64,000 nt of DNA from Solidesulfovibrio alcoholivorans DSM 5433 (GCF_000702665.1 NZ_JNJA01000004.1:62001-126000), one strand, 5' to 3'. Positions 20,776 through 30,693 are shown, counted from the stretch's first letter. The notes: generated from the sequence alone by a model not told the origin. Numbers and translations are program-made.

Positions 20776-22077
20776 ATGACCCCACCCGAGACCGCCACCA
20801 TTTCCTACGACGGCAAAAGCATCGAACTCCCCGTGATAAATGGCGATCATGTCGAAAAAGCCCTGGACGTGCGCAAGCTGCGCGCCCAGACCGGCTGGAT
20901 CACCGTCGATCCCGGCTATGCCAATACGGCCGTGTGCAAAAGCGCCATCACCCATATCGACGGCGAAAAGGGCGTGGTGCTCTACCGTGGCTACGACCTC
21001 GACGAGCTCACGCAGAAATCCACCTTCGTGGAGACGGCCATGCTCGTCATGTTCGGCGAACTGCCGACCAGGGCCGAGCGCGAGGCCTTCCGCGTCATGC
21101 TGCGCGACCAGGAACTCCTCCACGAAGACCTTTTGAGCCATCTCGACGGCTTTCCGCCCAACGGCCACCCCATGGCCATCCTCTCGGCCATGATCAACGC
21201 CATGGGCAGCTATTACCCCGAGCTCTACGACATCAGCTCCCAGAACGACTTCCGCCTGGCCGCGGCCAAGATCATGAGCAAGGTGCGCACCATCGCCGCC
21301 TTCAGCTTCCGCAAATCCCAGGGCATGCCGCTCAACTACCCCAATCCGAACCTGGATTACTGCCGCAACTTCCTGCACATGATGTTTTCGGTGCCGTTTT
21401 GGATCTACGAGGCCCCGGACCCGGTCGTTAGGGCGCTCAGCATCTTCATGATGTGCCACGCCGACCAGGCGCTCGACACGTCGTGCGCCACGGTGCGCAT
21501 GGTGGGCTCGAGCCAGGCCAACCTGTTCGCCTCGGTCTCCGCGGGCATCTGCGCCCTCTGGGGCCGCCACCACGGCGGGGCCAGCTCGGCGGCCATCCGC
21601 ATGTTCGAGGACGTGGTGGCCGGGCGCACCACCGTGACGCGCATCATCGAGGCGGCCAAGTCCCGTTCGGGCCGGCTCATGGGCTTCGGCCAGCGGGTCT
21701 TCCATGTCGAGGACCCGCGCGCCCGCATCATCAAGGCCACCTACGAAAAACTCATCGCCACGGGCTACGCCAAGCGCGATGCCTTCCACGACATCGCCCA
21801 GGAGATCGAGGAACGCGCCGGCTCTGAGGAGTACTTCGCCTCGCGCCACTTGCTGCCCAATACCAATTTTTATTCGAGCCTGTTGCTGCGGGCCATCAAC
21901 TTTCCGCCCAACATGTTTCCGGTCATCACGGCCATCGGCAACATGCCCGGCTGGATCGCCCATTGGAAGGAGGAGACGCAGTCCCCCGACCAGCGCATCC
22001 ACCGGCCGCGGCAGATCTACACCGGCCGCAAGCGCCATGCCTACACGCCCATGGAAAAACGCGCCGCGCGTCCCTAA
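20776..22077 (+). CDS. gltA: Citrate synthase
   Basis: This 433-residue type II-like citrate synthase condenses oxaloacetate and acetyl-CoA. Catalytic residues lie in FPPNGHPMAILSAM (His), SAGICALWGRHHGGASSAA (His) and MGFGQRVFHVEDPRA, where the usual YKxxDPR is VFHVEDPR with the catalytic Asp kept. The start has an AAAAGGAAG ribosome site. Sulfate reducers use it for glutamate synthesis or an incomplete cycle. It diverges from lutABC, which would supply pyruvate and then acetyl-CoA. Confidence 0.95.
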   Translation: MTPPETATISYDGKSIELPVINGDHVEKALDVRKLRAQTGWITVDPGYANTAVCKSAITHIDGEKGVVLYRGYDLDELTQKSTFVETAMLVMFGELPTRAEREAFRVMLRDQELLHEDLLSHLDGFPPNGHPMAILSAMINAMGSYYPELYDISSQNDFRLAAAKIMSKVRTIAAFSFRKSQGMPLNYPNPNLDYCRNFLHMMFSVPFWIYEAPDPVVRALSIFMMCHADQALDTSCATVRMVGSSQANLFASVSAGICALWGRHHGGASSAAIRMFEDVVAGRTTVTRIIEAAKSRSGRLMGFGQRVFHVEDPRARIIKATYEKLIATGYAKRDAFHDIAQEIEERAGSEEYFASRHLLPNTNFYSSLLLRAINFPPNMFPVITAIGNMPGWIAHWKEETQSPDQRIHRPRQIYTGRKRHAYTPMEKRAARP

Positions 22078-22096
22078 CCCCAACCCCGGTCGCCCC

Positions 22097-24700
22097 ATGC
22101 CCCTTCGCACTGCCCTGCTCGTTTGCGGGCTGGCCTGCTGGCTTTGCCTGTGCGCCGCAGCCCCCAGTCCCGCCCAGTCCCCGGCCGCGCCCGCCGCCGC
22201 CGCGCCTGCTCAAACCGACAAGTCGGCCAAGGACGAGGCTCCGGCCAAGGTTGACGCGCCCGCCAAGACTGATGCGTCGGCCAAGGCCGATGCGCCCGCC
22301 AAGGCCGATGCGCCCGCCAAGGCCGACAAGCCGGCGAAATCCGATGCCCCGGCCAAAGCGGATAAACCCGCCGCCAAGGCGCAGCCCGAAAAGCCGAAGG
22401 CCGATGCACCCGCCGAGGCCGACGCGCCCAAGGACTGGCAGGTGCTGCTGTCGATCCACCAGGAGTCGCTGGTGCAGCAGGCCGCGCGGTTTAAGTCCAT
22501 GGAAGGGCTGTTGCCTAAAAACGTGCGCCGCTTCCGCGCGGAGCTTTCCGCCCTGGCGGGCAAGCTCGACGAGCTCAACCTGATCATGAGCCTTTCCGGT
22601 GGCAACCCCTGGGAGATGCGCGCCGTTTTAAGCGACATGGCGCGCCTGCGCCGGGCCGTGGACACGCTCATGGCCCCTTTCCAGGACAGCCGCGAGGAAC
22701 TCGACAAGATCGCCACGCGTCTGGACTCCCTCAAGGAGGATTTCGCCAAGCGCCTGGACGACGATCCCGAGCCGCCCATCGCCGACGCCATCAACTACTA
22801 CCTGCGCTACATCAAGGGCGTGGGGGCGAGCCTCAATTCCGTGCGCACCGCCCTCAACAAGGAACTCGGCCCGGCCAAGGATTTCCTGGAGTCCCTCGGG
22901 CAAAGCGAGGAGGCGCTCAAAAAGCGCATCCCGCAGGCCTGGAAGCAATACTACTTCACGCCCTCGGCCGAGATTTTCGCGGTCAAGACCTGGCTCGGCC
23001 TGCCGGACCAGGCGCTGCTGTGGCTGCGTTCCAACGGCTCCATGGCGGCCTCGATCTTCAAGGGCACGGACAGCCAGCGCGCCCTGTCCTCGATGATCCG
23101 CTTCGGCGTGGGCCTCGTGCTGCTGCTCGCCGCTGACGCCGTGGCCTGCCTGCGGCTGCGCAAACGCTTTCCGGGCAGCCTCTTCGTCAAGCGGGCGCAC
23201 CGCGTCTGGCTGCTCGTGGGGCTTAGCCTCATTGCGCGCTGGGTCTCGGCGGACGCGCCGCTTTTGATGCAGGAAGTGCTCAACGCCTTCTCGGAGATGT
23301 TGCTGGCCGCGGCGCTGGCCGTTTTTTCCTGGCTGCTGCGCTTTGCCGAGACCGACGTGGAGAAGATTCCGCCCAATCCGCTGCGCGCGCTGTGGCTGCT
23401 TTTCTGCCTGGGGCTCGCGCTCCAGATCGCCGATCCGCCCGAACCGGCCATGACCGCGATCTGGCTGGCCTTCCTGCTTGTTTTCTTCCAGTCCTCGCGG
23501 CGCGGCAAGACGAGTGCGACCGGGCTCGTGGCTTTCGCCATAAGGCGCGTCACGCCGCCGCTCGTCCTCGTGTTGTGCCTGACCGCGGTCCTGGGCTGGC
23601 AGCACCTGTCGTTTCTGTGCCTGTCCGGCTGGTTTTTGCTGCTCGCCGCGTTGCAGACCGGGCTCGCCCTGGCCGGCTTCCTGACCCGCTGGCAGGCCGG
23701 GGCCGAGGACAAGGGGGCGTCCGTGGTCACGCGGGCTCTGGCCACGAGCCTGGGCTATCCCCTGATTTCCTTGTCGCTTTTCTTCATAGTCCTCTACTGG
23801 TTCTCCACGGAGCTCGGCGGGCCGGACATGTTCGTAACGGCTGTGTCCTTCACCGTGACCGTAGGCACCCTGAACCTCACCCTGGGGCGGCTGGCGCTCA
23901 TTCTGACGGGCTTTTTCGTGACCCGTTCCCTGCTTTTTTTTGTGCGCACCTTCCTGCGGGACCTGCCGCGCCGCAGCCCGGGCATCGACACCGGGGTGTG
24001 CGACGTGCTGGAGACCACGTCGCAGTATCTGCTCTGGGGCGTCTACACCCTGGTTTCGCTTTTCATGCTCGGCTTTTCCTTCACGAGCCTGGCCGTGATC
24101 GCCGGCGGCCTGTCCGTGGGCATCGGCTTCGGCTTGCAAAACATCGTCAACAACTTCATCGCCGGCCTCATCCTGCTCTTCGGCCGTTCCATCCAGGCCG
24201 GCGACACCATCCAGATCGACAGCACCTGGGGCAAGGTGTCCAAGGTCAACATCCGCAACACCGTGGTGCGCACCTTCCAGAACGCCACGCTGTTCGTGCC
24301 CAACTCCGACCTCATTTCCGGCAAGCTCATCAACTGGACCCACCGCGACCCGACCATGCGCCGGGACATCAGCGTGGGCGTGGCCTACGGCACGGATACG
24401 GACAAGGTCCGCGACATCCTGCTGGAGGTGGCCAAGGCCCAGCCCCATGTGCTGCGCAATCCCCAGCCCGTGGTGCAGTTCTCGGCCTTTGGCGACAGCT
24501 CCCTCGATTTTCTGCTCATGGTCTGGGTGGAGAACGTGTCCTTCGGCATGGAAACGGAATCGAACATCCGCTTCGATCTCAACCGGCGCTTCCGCGAGGA
24601 GGGCATCGAGATTCCTTTCCCGCAACGCGAAGTGCGCATCGTCGGTGGCTGCGACGACCCGACGGCCCTGGCCGCCGCAGCCGCCGGCGGCGACGACTGA
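22097..24700 (+). CDS. MscS-family mechanosensitive channel with Ala/Lys/Pro-repeat periplasmic region
   Basis: This 867-residue protein starts with a signal peptide (MPLRTALLVCGLACWLC...). A low-complexity stretch of AKADAP-like hexads follows (about residues 44-92), then a helical periplasmic region (about 110-320), about ten membrane segments, and an MscS core. The pore helix is GLSVGIGFGLQNIVNNFIAG near residue 675, followed by FGRSIQAGDTIQID and the cytosolic beta domain. It resembles the large MscK/YbiO type that opens under osmotic downshift. It starts 19 bp after citrate synthase. The repeat could span or bind the cell wall. Confidence 0.92.
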   Translation: MPLRTALLVCGLACWLCLCAAAPSPAQSPAAPAAAAPAQTDKSAKDEAPAKVDAPAKTDASAKADAPAKADAPAKADKPAKSDAPAKADKPAAKAQPEKPKADAPAEADAPKDWQVLLSIHQESLVQQAARFKSMEGLLPKNVRRFRAELSALAGKLDELNLIMSLSGGNPWEMRAVLSDMARLRRAVDTLMAPFQDSREELDKIATRLDSLKEDFAKRLDDDPEPPIADAINYYLRYIKGVGASLNSVRTALNKELGPAKDFLESLGQSEEALKKRIPQAWKQYYFTPSAEIFAVKTWLGLPDQALLWLRSNGSMAASIFKGTDSQRALSSMIRFGVGLVLLLAADAVACLRLRKRFPGSLFVKRAHRVWLLVGLSLIARWVSADAPLLMQEVLNAFSEMLLAAALAVFSWLLRFAETDVEKIPPNPLRALWLLFCLGLALQIADPPEPAMTAIWLAFLLVFFQSSRRGKTSATGLVAFAIRRVTPPLVLVLCLTAVLGWQHLSFLCLSGWFLLLAALQTGLALAGFLTRWQAGAEDKGASVVTRALATSLGYPLISLSLFFIVLYWFSTELGGPDMFVTAVSFTVTVGTLNLTLGRLALILTGFFVTRSLLFFVRTFLRDLPRRSPGIDTGVCDVLETTSQYLLWGVYTLVSLFMLGFSFTSLAVIAGGLSVGIGFGLQNIVNNFIAGLILLFGRSIQAGDTIQIDSTWGKVSKVNIRNTVVRTFQNATLFVPNSDLISGKLINWTHRDPTMRRDISVGVAYGTDTDKVRDILLEVAKAQPHVLRNPQPVVQFSAFGDSSLDFLLMVWVENVSFGMETESNIRFDLNRRFREEGIEIPFPQREVRIVGGCDDPTALAAAAAGGDD
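22226..22369 (+). repeat. 18-bp tandem repeat, about 8 units, inside the MscS gene
   Basis: Units of the form GCCAAGGCCGATGCGCCC repeat every 18 bp for eight copies, and two neighbouring units (22280-22315) are identical. Each encodes A-K-x-D-A/K-P. Copy number in such coding repeats often varies between strains by slippage. Confidence 0.85.
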
Positions 24701-24801
24701 GGCGGGCGGCCTGCGGCCAGGGCCGTGCCCCGGGGAGGGGCGTCCCGCTTTTCGCGGGACAGCCGGCCGAAGCTTTGCTATCAAGGCGAAAAGGGAACGC
24801 C

Positions 24802-25077
24802 ATGAGACGCTACGCCATCGCCTGCGCCTGCCTGGTCCTGCTCGTCCCGGTTTCGGGCGCGGGCTGCCGGAAACAGGCCGTCCCCCCGACCATGCCGCAA
24901 ACGATGAGTCCCGTGCCCGGCTCCGGGGCGAGCGCCGAGGAAGTGGAGCGGTATCAGTTGGAAGAGGAAAAGCGCGCGCTCATGGAGCAGTACGGGGACA
25001 ACCTCGCGCGCATCCAGCAGATCAACGCCCGACTCATCGAGCTCAACATCGCGATTAACCGCCAGAAGCATCCGTGA
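24802..25077 (+). CDS. Small putative lipoprotein with coiled-coil tail
   Basis: The 91 residues begin MRRYAIACACLVLLVPVSGAGC, a signal peptide with a lipobox-like GAGC ending at Cys22. A Pro/Met-rich linker follows, then a charged helix (VERYQLEEEKRALMEQYG... to the C terminus) with coiled-coil character. It is probably anchored in a membrane facing the periplasm. The first lipobox residue is Gly instead of Leu, so lipidation is not certain. It lies between the MscS channel and the bactofilin gene on the same strand, which suggests a cell-envelope role. No family recognised. Confidence 0.75.
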   Translation: MRRYAIACACLVLLVPVSGAGCRKQAVPPTMPQTMSPVPGSGASAEEVERYQLEEEKRALMEQYGDNLARIQQINARLIELNIAINRQKHP

Positions 25078-25138
25078 GGCGCGACCCCGCCGGCACGGCG
25101 CTTCGGCCCCGCAAGCCCGCTTGAGGAACTACGCACCC

Positions 25139-25579
25139 ATGTTCGGACGCAACACCAAGAGAAAGCCGCGCCATGACGCCATCACCGCGTTTCTCGGCGC
25201 GGGCACGCAGTACCACGGCCAGTTCCGGTTCCAGGGGGTCGTGCGCATCGACGGCGGCGTCATCGGCGACATCGTTTCCGACGGCGTGCTCGTGCTCGGC
25301 GAGCAGGGCCATGTCGAGGGCACCATCCGGGTGGCCGAACTCGTGGCCAACGGCAGCATCGTCGGCGACGTGGAGGCGACCCGGCGCGTCACGCTGCACA
25401 AGCGCTCGAACCTCGACGGCAACCTCGTGGCCCCGGCCATCGTCATCGAGGAAGGTGCGGTGGTCAACGGCCTCGTGCGCATGACTTCGCCCGAGGAGCG
25501 TCTTCTCGTTTCCGGCGTTCCGCCTGCGGCCATAAGTCAGGCCCCGGACGCGGACCCGGCCGGCCAGGTCGGAAAATAG
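25139..25579 (+). CDS. Bactofilin (polymer-forming cytoskeletal protein)
   Basis: This 146-residue protein is a bactofilin: a right-handed beta-helix of repeated short strands (GQFRFQGVVRIDGGVIGDI, VLVLGEQGHVEGTIRVAELV, GSIVGDVEATRRVTL) between short disordered ends. Bactofilins polymerise without nucleotide and position wall-modifying enzymes or stalk and polar structures. The ATG at 25139 has a TTGAGGAA ribosome site; a TTG 18 bp upstream overlaps that site and is less likely. It sits in a cluster with the lipoprotein and the 74-residue gene. Confidence 0.92.
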   Translation: MFGRNTKRKPRHDAITAFLGAGTQYHGQFRFQGVVRIDGGVIGDIVSDGVLVLGEQGHVEGTIRVAELVANGSIVGDVEATRRVTLHKRSNLDGNLVAPAIVIEEGAVVNGLVRMTSPEERLLVSGVPPAAISQAPDADPAGQVGK

Positions 25580-25647
25580 GGATTGCCAAAACCTCCCGCG
25601 CCGTTTACACGGCAAAAACGCCTCGTGCGCGCAAGGAGTCCCGCCCC

Positions 25648-25872
25648 ATGGGCCAGTTTTTCCCCAATGCCGGCCAGTTTCCCCTGGAAGACCAGATCAA
25701 GAATCTCGGCGACGACGAGCTGCTCGATTTCTGGGAAGAAACCCAGTATCTTGAGCGTATGCTCGTGGAAGACGACGAAACCGAAAACGACCATTCCGTG
25801 GAATACGAACGCGTGATCCTGCAGGAACTCATGCTGCGTTCCTGCCGCCGCACCCTGGCGGCCGGGCGCTAG
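25648..25872 (+). CDS. Small acidic hypothetical protein (74 aa)
   Basis: The 74 residues start MGQFFPNAGQFPLEDQIKNL at an ATG with a clear GCAAGGAG ribosome site. The sequence is strongly acidic in the middle (EETQYLERMLVEDDETEND) and ends with a basic helix (MLRSCRRTLAAGR). It looks like a short helical protein without membrane segments. I recognise no family. It follows the bactofilin gene by 68 bp on the same strand and may be co-transcribed. Confidence 0.75.
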   Translation: MGQFFPNAGQFPLEDQIKNLGDDELLDFWEETQYLERMLVEDDETENDHSVEYERVILQELMLRSCRRTLAAGR

Positions 25873-25971
25873 ACCCGCCGCGACCGATTCCCTTCCCGCC
25901 TTTTTTCGCCAAGACAGGGCCGTAGTCCCGTCGTGTGCGCCTCGTCGGCGCGCGGCGCGTGTTGCCTGCAT

Positions 25972-26004
25972 TTGCCCCCGGCGACATGCCGTCGCCGGGG
26001 GCAA
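25972..26004. terminator. Convergent hairpin
   Basis: TTGCCCCCGGCGAC and GTCGCCGGGGGCAA form a perfect 14-bp stem with a 5-nt loop, between the ends of the 74-residue gene (plus) and the FecR-like gene (minus). No long T-run follows on either strand, so it is a hairpin-only terminator candidate. Confidence 0.55.
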
Positions 26005-26011
26005 GGCGTTG

Positions 26012-26674
26012 CTATTGGTGCTCGCCCCAGGCGGCCAGGGCGGCGTTGTCGGGATGGGCCTCGCGCAGGCGGCGCAGTTCCTCGCCCACGCGGCGCTGCT
26101 GTCCCAGGCGGGAAAGTTCTTCCAGCAGCACGATGTCCGGCGAGACGTCGCCGGGCGCGGCCGCCTGGCGCATCGCCGCGACCTGCTCCTCCACGGCGGC
26201 GAGTTCCGCCCGTTCCTCGTCGCTGAGAGTCTTGTCCTCGGGCACGGCCACCTCGCGGGTCTTCACCTGTGCCGTGGCCTGTTCGCCGGCTTCGCTTAAA
26301 ATCGACGAGGCCGCGCCGCCGGCAGGGCGGGCGCGAAGCGGCAGCTTTTCCACGGCGGGCGGCGCGGCGCTGTCCGCGCTCTGGCCGCCGGCGGCGGTGA
26401 TGACCACCGTGGCCGGTCCGGTCCAGGTCTCGCGCACGCCCTTCTGGAGAAAGGCGAGCTGGGCTTCGGCCCCGCGGGCGAGGTCGATGCGTTCGCCTTC
26501 GCGCAGCCGCGTGAAGACTTCCAGGGGCTTTTTCCCGCCGTCGGCCGGGGACAGCGTCGCCTGCCCGGACAGGGCCGCGACGAGGCAGACCAGGCGCGGG
26601 GCCTCGGCCAGGGCCGGGCCGGCCCATGCGGTCGCGGCGAGGAAGATGCCGAGAAGGAATGCAAACCGTTTCAT
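26012..26674 (-). CDS. Secreted FecR-like protein
   Basis: This 220-residue protein starts with a signal peptide (MKRFAFLLGIFLAATAWAGPALA). A FecR-like domain follows at about 30-110, with the turn LREGERIDLARGAEAQLAFLQ. A charged helical C-terminal half (SDEERAELAAVEEQVAAMRQA) follows. It should act in the periplasm. Its ATG lies 13 bp beyond the stop of the CHASE2 cyclase gene, so both are one operon. FecR and CHASE2 proteins are often neighbours, so it may bind the extracytoplasmic CHASE2 domain; that is inference. Confidence 0.75.
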   Translation of the reverse strand: MKRFAFLLGIFLAATAWAGPALAEAPRLVCLVAALSGQATLSPADGGKKPLEVFTRLREGERIDLARGAEAQLAFLQKGVRETWTGPATVVITAAGGQSADSAAPPAVEKLPLRARPAGGAASSILSEAGEQATAQVKTREVAVPEDKTLSDEERAELAAVEEQVAAMRQAAAPGDVSPDIVLLEELSRLGQQRRVGEELRRLREAHPDNAALAAWGEHQ

Positions 26675-26687
26675 GACCGCTCCTTTT

Positions 26688-28535
26688 TTACTTCGAATCG
26701 GATATGCCGAGGATCTCCAGGGCCGGCACGGGTTCGCTCTTGCCCTTGACCCGGGCGTTTTCGCTTCTGCCTGTTGCCACGCCCGGTCCGGCCATGTCCA
26801 CCACGGTCCGGCTGGCCACCACCGGCGCGCCCATGACCTTGGTGAAGCCTTCCAGGCGCGAGGCCGTGTTGACGGTGTCGCCGATGACGGTAAAATCCAG
26901 GCGCTGGCGGGAGCCGATGTTGCCGACGACCGCCGGGCCCGCATGCAGGCCCACGCCGATGCGGAATTCCCAGTCGCCGAGTTTGGGGAAGCGCCTGCGC
27001 ATCCAGCCCTCGAATTCCTTAGCGGCATCAACCATGCCAAGGGCCGTGGCCAGGGCCTGCCGGGCATGATGGGGATCGGCCAGGGGCGCGCCGAACACGG
27101 CCATCACCGCGTCGCCGATGAATTTGTCGATCATGCCGCCGTGGGCGAGGATGATGTCGCAGACCTTGGAAAAATAGGCGTTTAAGAGTTCGACCACTTC
27201 CTGCGCCGAGAGCTTTTCACTTAATGTCGTGAAATTGCGGATATCCGAGAACAGGATCGTGACCGTGGCCAGGGACCCGCCCGGCGCGGGCGGCTGGCCG
27301 CTTTCCAGGATGCCGGCGATGGCCGCCTCGGACACGTATTTGCCGAAGGCGTGGCGGATGTGGGCCTTTTCCCGTTCGCCGCGCGTCAGGCGCACGGCGT
27401 TGGCCCCGGCCCAGATGAGCGCCGTGCCCAGCTCGCAGCCGGCCAGGGGGAAGAGCCAGCCGCGCAGGAACAGCAGGTAGCCAAGGCCGAAGGAGAGCAG
27501 CATGCAGCCGAGCGCGGCCAGGGCCGACGGCCCGGGATGCAGCCGCGCGCAGGCCAGGGCGCAAAGCCCCAGGAACGGCAGCCAGCCCGCCGCGGCGAAA
27601 CCCTTGCCGACCACGGACAGGGCGCGCCCGGAAAGCAGCGCCTCCACGATGTTGGCGTGGATTTCCGGCCCGGGCATGAATTCCTTGGGCGTGCCGAAAA
27701 GCGGCAGGGAATAGGGCGAGGCCAGGCGGTCGTGCGCGCCGTGGATGTCGATGCCGAGGATGACCACCTTGCCGGCCAGGGCTTTCACTTCGGGGTCGTT
27801 GGCCGCGTCCGGGGCGAGCAGCCGGGCGAAGCTCAGGTGCCGAAACGTCTCCGGTGGCCCGTAAAAGGGGATGGGGCGCGGGGTGAGCGCGCTTGTGGCG
27901 TCGATCCCCTTGAGCCCCGGGGCGTGGGGATCGGCCTTGCGCGCCAGGGCGGCGGCAAAGGACAGGCGCGGCTCGCCCTCGGCGAAAAGCGCCGGGGCGA
28001 AGCGGCGCACCACGCCATCGCGGTCGAGCGGTACGTTGGTGAGCCCGAGGTCCGCCTCGTGCCCGGGCAGGGCGACCAGGTAGTCCGTGGCCGGCAGGCT
28101 GAAGGCCGCCTCGCCGGATTCGGTGGACACGCTCGCGGCCAGGATGACTTTGCCCTTGACCAGTTCCAGCATGAACTGCCGGTCGAAGTCGCGGCTGGCC
28201 TCGGCGCCGATCATGTCCATCCAGGTGACCGGGGACAGCGCCGGCTGGATGTCCATGCCGACGGCCGCCACGCCGACCTGGCGCAGCACGGCCAGCACCT
28301 TGGCGTAAAGCGGCCCCCAGAAGACCAGCGGCCGGTCGGGTTCGGCGGCGAGCGCCTCGTCGTCGAGCAGGGCCACGGCGACGTGCTGCGGATCGCGGCG
28401 CTTGCCCGCGAGCACGTGCCACAGGTCGGAAGTCCAGGCGTCCAGGCGTCTGCCCGGCTCCGTGGTTTCGAAAAAGAGCCCCGCGCCGAGGGCGGCGAGG
28501 ATCAGGCAGGTGTAGAAGACGGGTTTGAAGCGCAT
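26688..28535 (-). CDS. CHASE2-domain adenylate cyclase (class III)
   Basis: This 615-residue membrane protein has an N-terminal helix, a CHASE2 sensor domain (about 30-300, containing [18 protein letters not shown]), and three membrane helices (about 320-395). A class III cyclase domain follows, with both metal-binding Asp residues ([12 protein letters not shown] and [13 protein letters not shown]). The Lys in IDKFIGD and Thr in DFTVIGD are the adenine-selecting residues, so the product is probably cAMP. It senses something outside the cytoplasmic membrane. Translation runs straight on into the FecR-like gene. Confidence 0.92.
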   Translation of the reverse strand: MRFKPVFYTCLILAALGAGLFFETTEPGRRLDAWTSDLWHVLAGKRRDPQHVAVALLDDEALAAEPDRPLVFWGPLYAKVLAVLRQVGVAAVGMDIQPALSPVTWMDMIGAEASRDFDRQFMLELVKGKVILAASVSTESGEAAFSLPATDYLVALPGHEADLGLTNVPLDRDGVVRRFAPALFAEGEPRLSFAAALARKADPHAPGLKGIDATSALTPRPIPFYGPPETFRHLSFARLLAPDAANDPEVKALAGKVVILGIDIHGAHDRLASPYSLPLFGTPKEFMPGPEIHANIVEALLSGRALSVVGKGFAAAGWLPFLGLCALACARLHPGPSALAALGCMLLSFGLGYLLFLRGWLFPLAGCELGTALIWAGANAVRLTRGEREKAHIRHAFGKYVSEAAIAGILESGQPPAPGGSLATVTILFSDIRNFTTLSEKLSAQEVVELLNAYFSKVCDIILAHGGMIDKFIGDAVMAVFGAPLADPHHARQALATALGMVDAAKEFEGWMRRRFPKLGDWEFRIGVGLHAGPAVVGNIGSRQRLDFTVIGDTVNTASRLEGFTKVMGAPVVASRTVVDMAGPGVATGRSENARVKGKSEPVPALEILGISDSK

Positions 28536-28787
28536 GGTGGTTCCGCGCGGGCAGGCCGTTTGCGACGTCGGCCCGGGACGGGCCGGCGGGAGGCGTCGTC
28601 GCGCCGACGGCGCATGACGTCACTGAAAACGCGCGTGGCGTCAAGCCCCGCGGCGATGCCGCGCCGGGAGCGGCATGGGGACGCCTGCCCGGGGATGCGC
28701 CCGGCGCGCGAATGCGCTATGTTCCCCCCCGTCCGGCCGGACGCGCCGCCGCGCCCGCGCCGGAAAAACGTCGCCAAGGAGAACGCG

Positions 28788-29717
28788 ATGCGCATCGCCG
28801 CCGATATGACCGAACTCGTCGGGGCCACGCCCATGGTCTGGCTGACCCGGCTGGCCGAGGGCTGCGTGGCCCGGGTCGCCGCCAAGCTCGAATCCTTCAA
28901 CCCCTGCTCGTCGGTCAAGGACCGTATCGGCGTGGCCATGATCCGGGCCGCCGAACGCGAGGGGAAAATCGCCCCGGGCGCGGTTATCGTCGAGCCGACC
29001 TCGGGCAATACGGGCGTGGGGCTCGCGTTCATGTGCGCCGTGCGCGGCTACAAGCTCATGCTCACCATGCCCGAATCCATGAGCGTGGAGCGGCGGGCGC
29101 TGTTGCGCGGCTTCGGGGCCGAGCTGGTCCTGACCCCGGCGGCCCAGGGCATGAAGGGGGCCGTGGAAAAGGCGCAGGCGCTGGTGGCCGAGCTGCCCGG
29201 GGCGTTCATGCCCATGCAGTTTTCCAACCCGGCCAATCCCGAGGCCCATGCCCGCACCACGGGGCCGGAAATCTGGGAAGACACCGACGGCCTGGTGGAC
29301 GTGTTCGTGGCCGGCGTCGGCACGGGCGGGACGCTGACGGGCGTGGCCCGGGCGCTCAAGGCCAAAAAGCCCGCGGTGCGGGCCGTGGCCGTGGAGCCGG
29401 CCTCCTCGCCGGTGCTCTCCGGCGGCAAGCCCGGCATGCACGCCATCCAGGGCATCGGGGCCGGGTTCGTGCCGGAGGTGCTGGACATGGGCATTGTGGA
29501 CGAGGTCTTTCCCGTGAAAAACGAGGACGCCCTGGTGACGGCGCGCCGGCTCCTGCGCGAGGAGGGCATCCTGTGCGGCATTTCCTCCGGGGCCAACGCC
29601 TTCGCCGCGCTGGAGATCGCCAAGCGGCCGGAAAACGCCGGCAAGATCGTGGTCTTCATCGTCTGCGACACGGGCGAGCGCTACCTGTCCACGCCGCTTT
29701 TCGCCGAGGAGGGCTGA
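28788..29717 (+). CDS. cysK: Cysteine synthase A (O-acetylserine sulfhydrylase)
   Basis: This 309-residue PLP enzyme makes cysteine from O-acetylserine and sulfide. [14 protein letters not shown] carries the PLP-binding Lys in S-x-[15 protein letters not shown] is the phosphate-binding loop, [14 protein letters not shown] follows, and [12 protein letters not shown] ends the core. The ATG at 28788 has a CCAAGGAG ribosome site. A much longer open frame upstream overlaps the divergent cyclase gene and is not coding. It lies 5 bp before cysE, so O-acetylserine is made and used by co-translated enzymes that form the cysteine synthase complex in other bacteria. Confidence 0.96.
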   Translation: MRIAADMTELVGATPMVWLTRLAEGCVARVAAKLESFNPCSSVKDRIGVAMIRAAEREGKIAPGAVIVEPTSGNTGVGLAFMCAVRGYKLMLTMPESMSVERRALLRGFGAELVLTPAAQGMKGAVEKAQALVAELPGAFMPMQFSNPANPEAHARTTGPEIWEDTDGLVDVFVAGVGTGGTLTGVARALKAKKPAVRAVAVEPASSPVLSGGKPGMHAIQGIGAGFVPEVLDMGIVDEVFPVKNEDALVTARRLLREEGILCGISSGANAFAALEIAKRPENAGKIVVFIVCDTGERYLSTPLFAEEG

Positions 29718-29722
29718 GCGCC

Positions 29723-30664
29723 GTGTCCGAAACCAGACGTCCCAGGGGCAGGAAGCATACGCCCGTGGAGTGGGTGGCGGAAATGCTGTGCGCGGAGGCC
29801 TCCTACGAGAAGGTCTACCACCGCCCGCTGCACGACGAGCCCATGCCCGCGATTCCCGTGCTCGCCGAGCTCATGCAGCGCCTGCGTGCGGTGATCTTTC
29901 CGGGCTATTTCGGCCACTCCGACATCACCCCGGAAAACATGCGCTTCCACATCGGGGCCAACCTCGACGCCATCTACCGGCTGCTCACGGACCAGGTGCG
30001 GCGGGGCTACTGCTTCTTCTGCGAACTCAACGGCGCGGGCAACTGCCAGGAATGCGAGGACCGGGCGAGAACGCTTGCCGGCGAGTTCCTCATGCGTCTG
30101 CCGGACATTCGCGAATGCCTCGCCGAGGACGCCCAGGCCGCCTACGAGGGCGACCCGGCCTCGCGATCGCCCGGCGAGACCATCTTCTGCTACCCGAGCC
30201 TCACGGCGCTCACCCACCACCGTGTGGCCCACGAACTCTTCCGCCTCGGCGTGGACCTCATTCCGCGCATCATCAGCGAAATGGCCCATTCGGCCACGGG
30301 CATCGACATCCATCCCGGCGCGACCATCGGTCGGCGGTTTTTCATCGACCACGGCACGGGCACGGTCATCGGCGAGACTTGCATCATCGGCGACGGCGTG
30401 CGCCTGTACCAGGGCGTGACGCTCGGGGCCAAGAGCTTCCCCAAGGACGAGCAGGGCAAGCTCGTCAAGGGCATCGCGCGCCACCCCATCGTGGAGGACA
30501 ATGTGACGGTCTACGCCGGCGCGACCGTGCTTGGCCGCGTCACCATAGGCAAGGGGTCGGTCATCGGCGGCAACGTCTGGGTGACGACCGACGTGCCGCC
30601 CTATTCGCGTCTGATCCAGCAGCATCCCGGCGGCGCTGTCATCACCGACGGCGGCGGCATCTGA
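29723..30664 (+). CDS. cysE: Serine O-acetyltransferase
   Basis: This 313-residue enzyme acetylates serine. The left-handed beta-helix with hexapeptide repeats shows in HPGATIGRRFFIDHGTGTVI, GETCIIGDGVRLYQGVTLGA and TVLGRVTIGKGSVIGGNVWV. The start is GTG, 8 bp after a GAGGAGGG ribosome site inside the end of cysK. An additional N-terminal helical domain of about 130 residues contains a Cys cluster (FFCELNGAGNCQEC). The C terminus lacks the long acidic tail of the feedback-inhibited form. Confidence 0.94.
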   Translation: MSETRRPRGRKHTPVEWVAEMLCAEASYEKVYHRPLHDEPMPAIPVLAELMQRLRAVIFPGYFGHSDITPENMRFHIGANLDAIYRLLTDQVRRGYCFFCELNGAGNCQECEDRARTLAGEFLMRLPDIRECLAEDAQAAYEGDPASRSPGETIFCYPSLTALTHHRVAHELFRLGVDLIPRIISEMAHSATGIDIHPGATIGRRFFIDHGTGTVIGETCIIGDGVRLYQGVTLGAKSFPKDEQGKLVKGIARHPIVEDNVTVYAGATVLGRVTIGKGSVIGGNVWVTTDVPPYSRLIQQHPGGAVITDGGGI

Positions 30665-30693
30665 GCCGGAACGGGCGAAGGGGAAAAAAACGA

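Noticed and set aside
27351-28787. Upstream extension of cysK into a 788-codon frame
   Set aside because: It is antisense to the CHASE2 cyclase gene; the cysK ATG at 28788 has a clear ribosome site and a normal N terminus.
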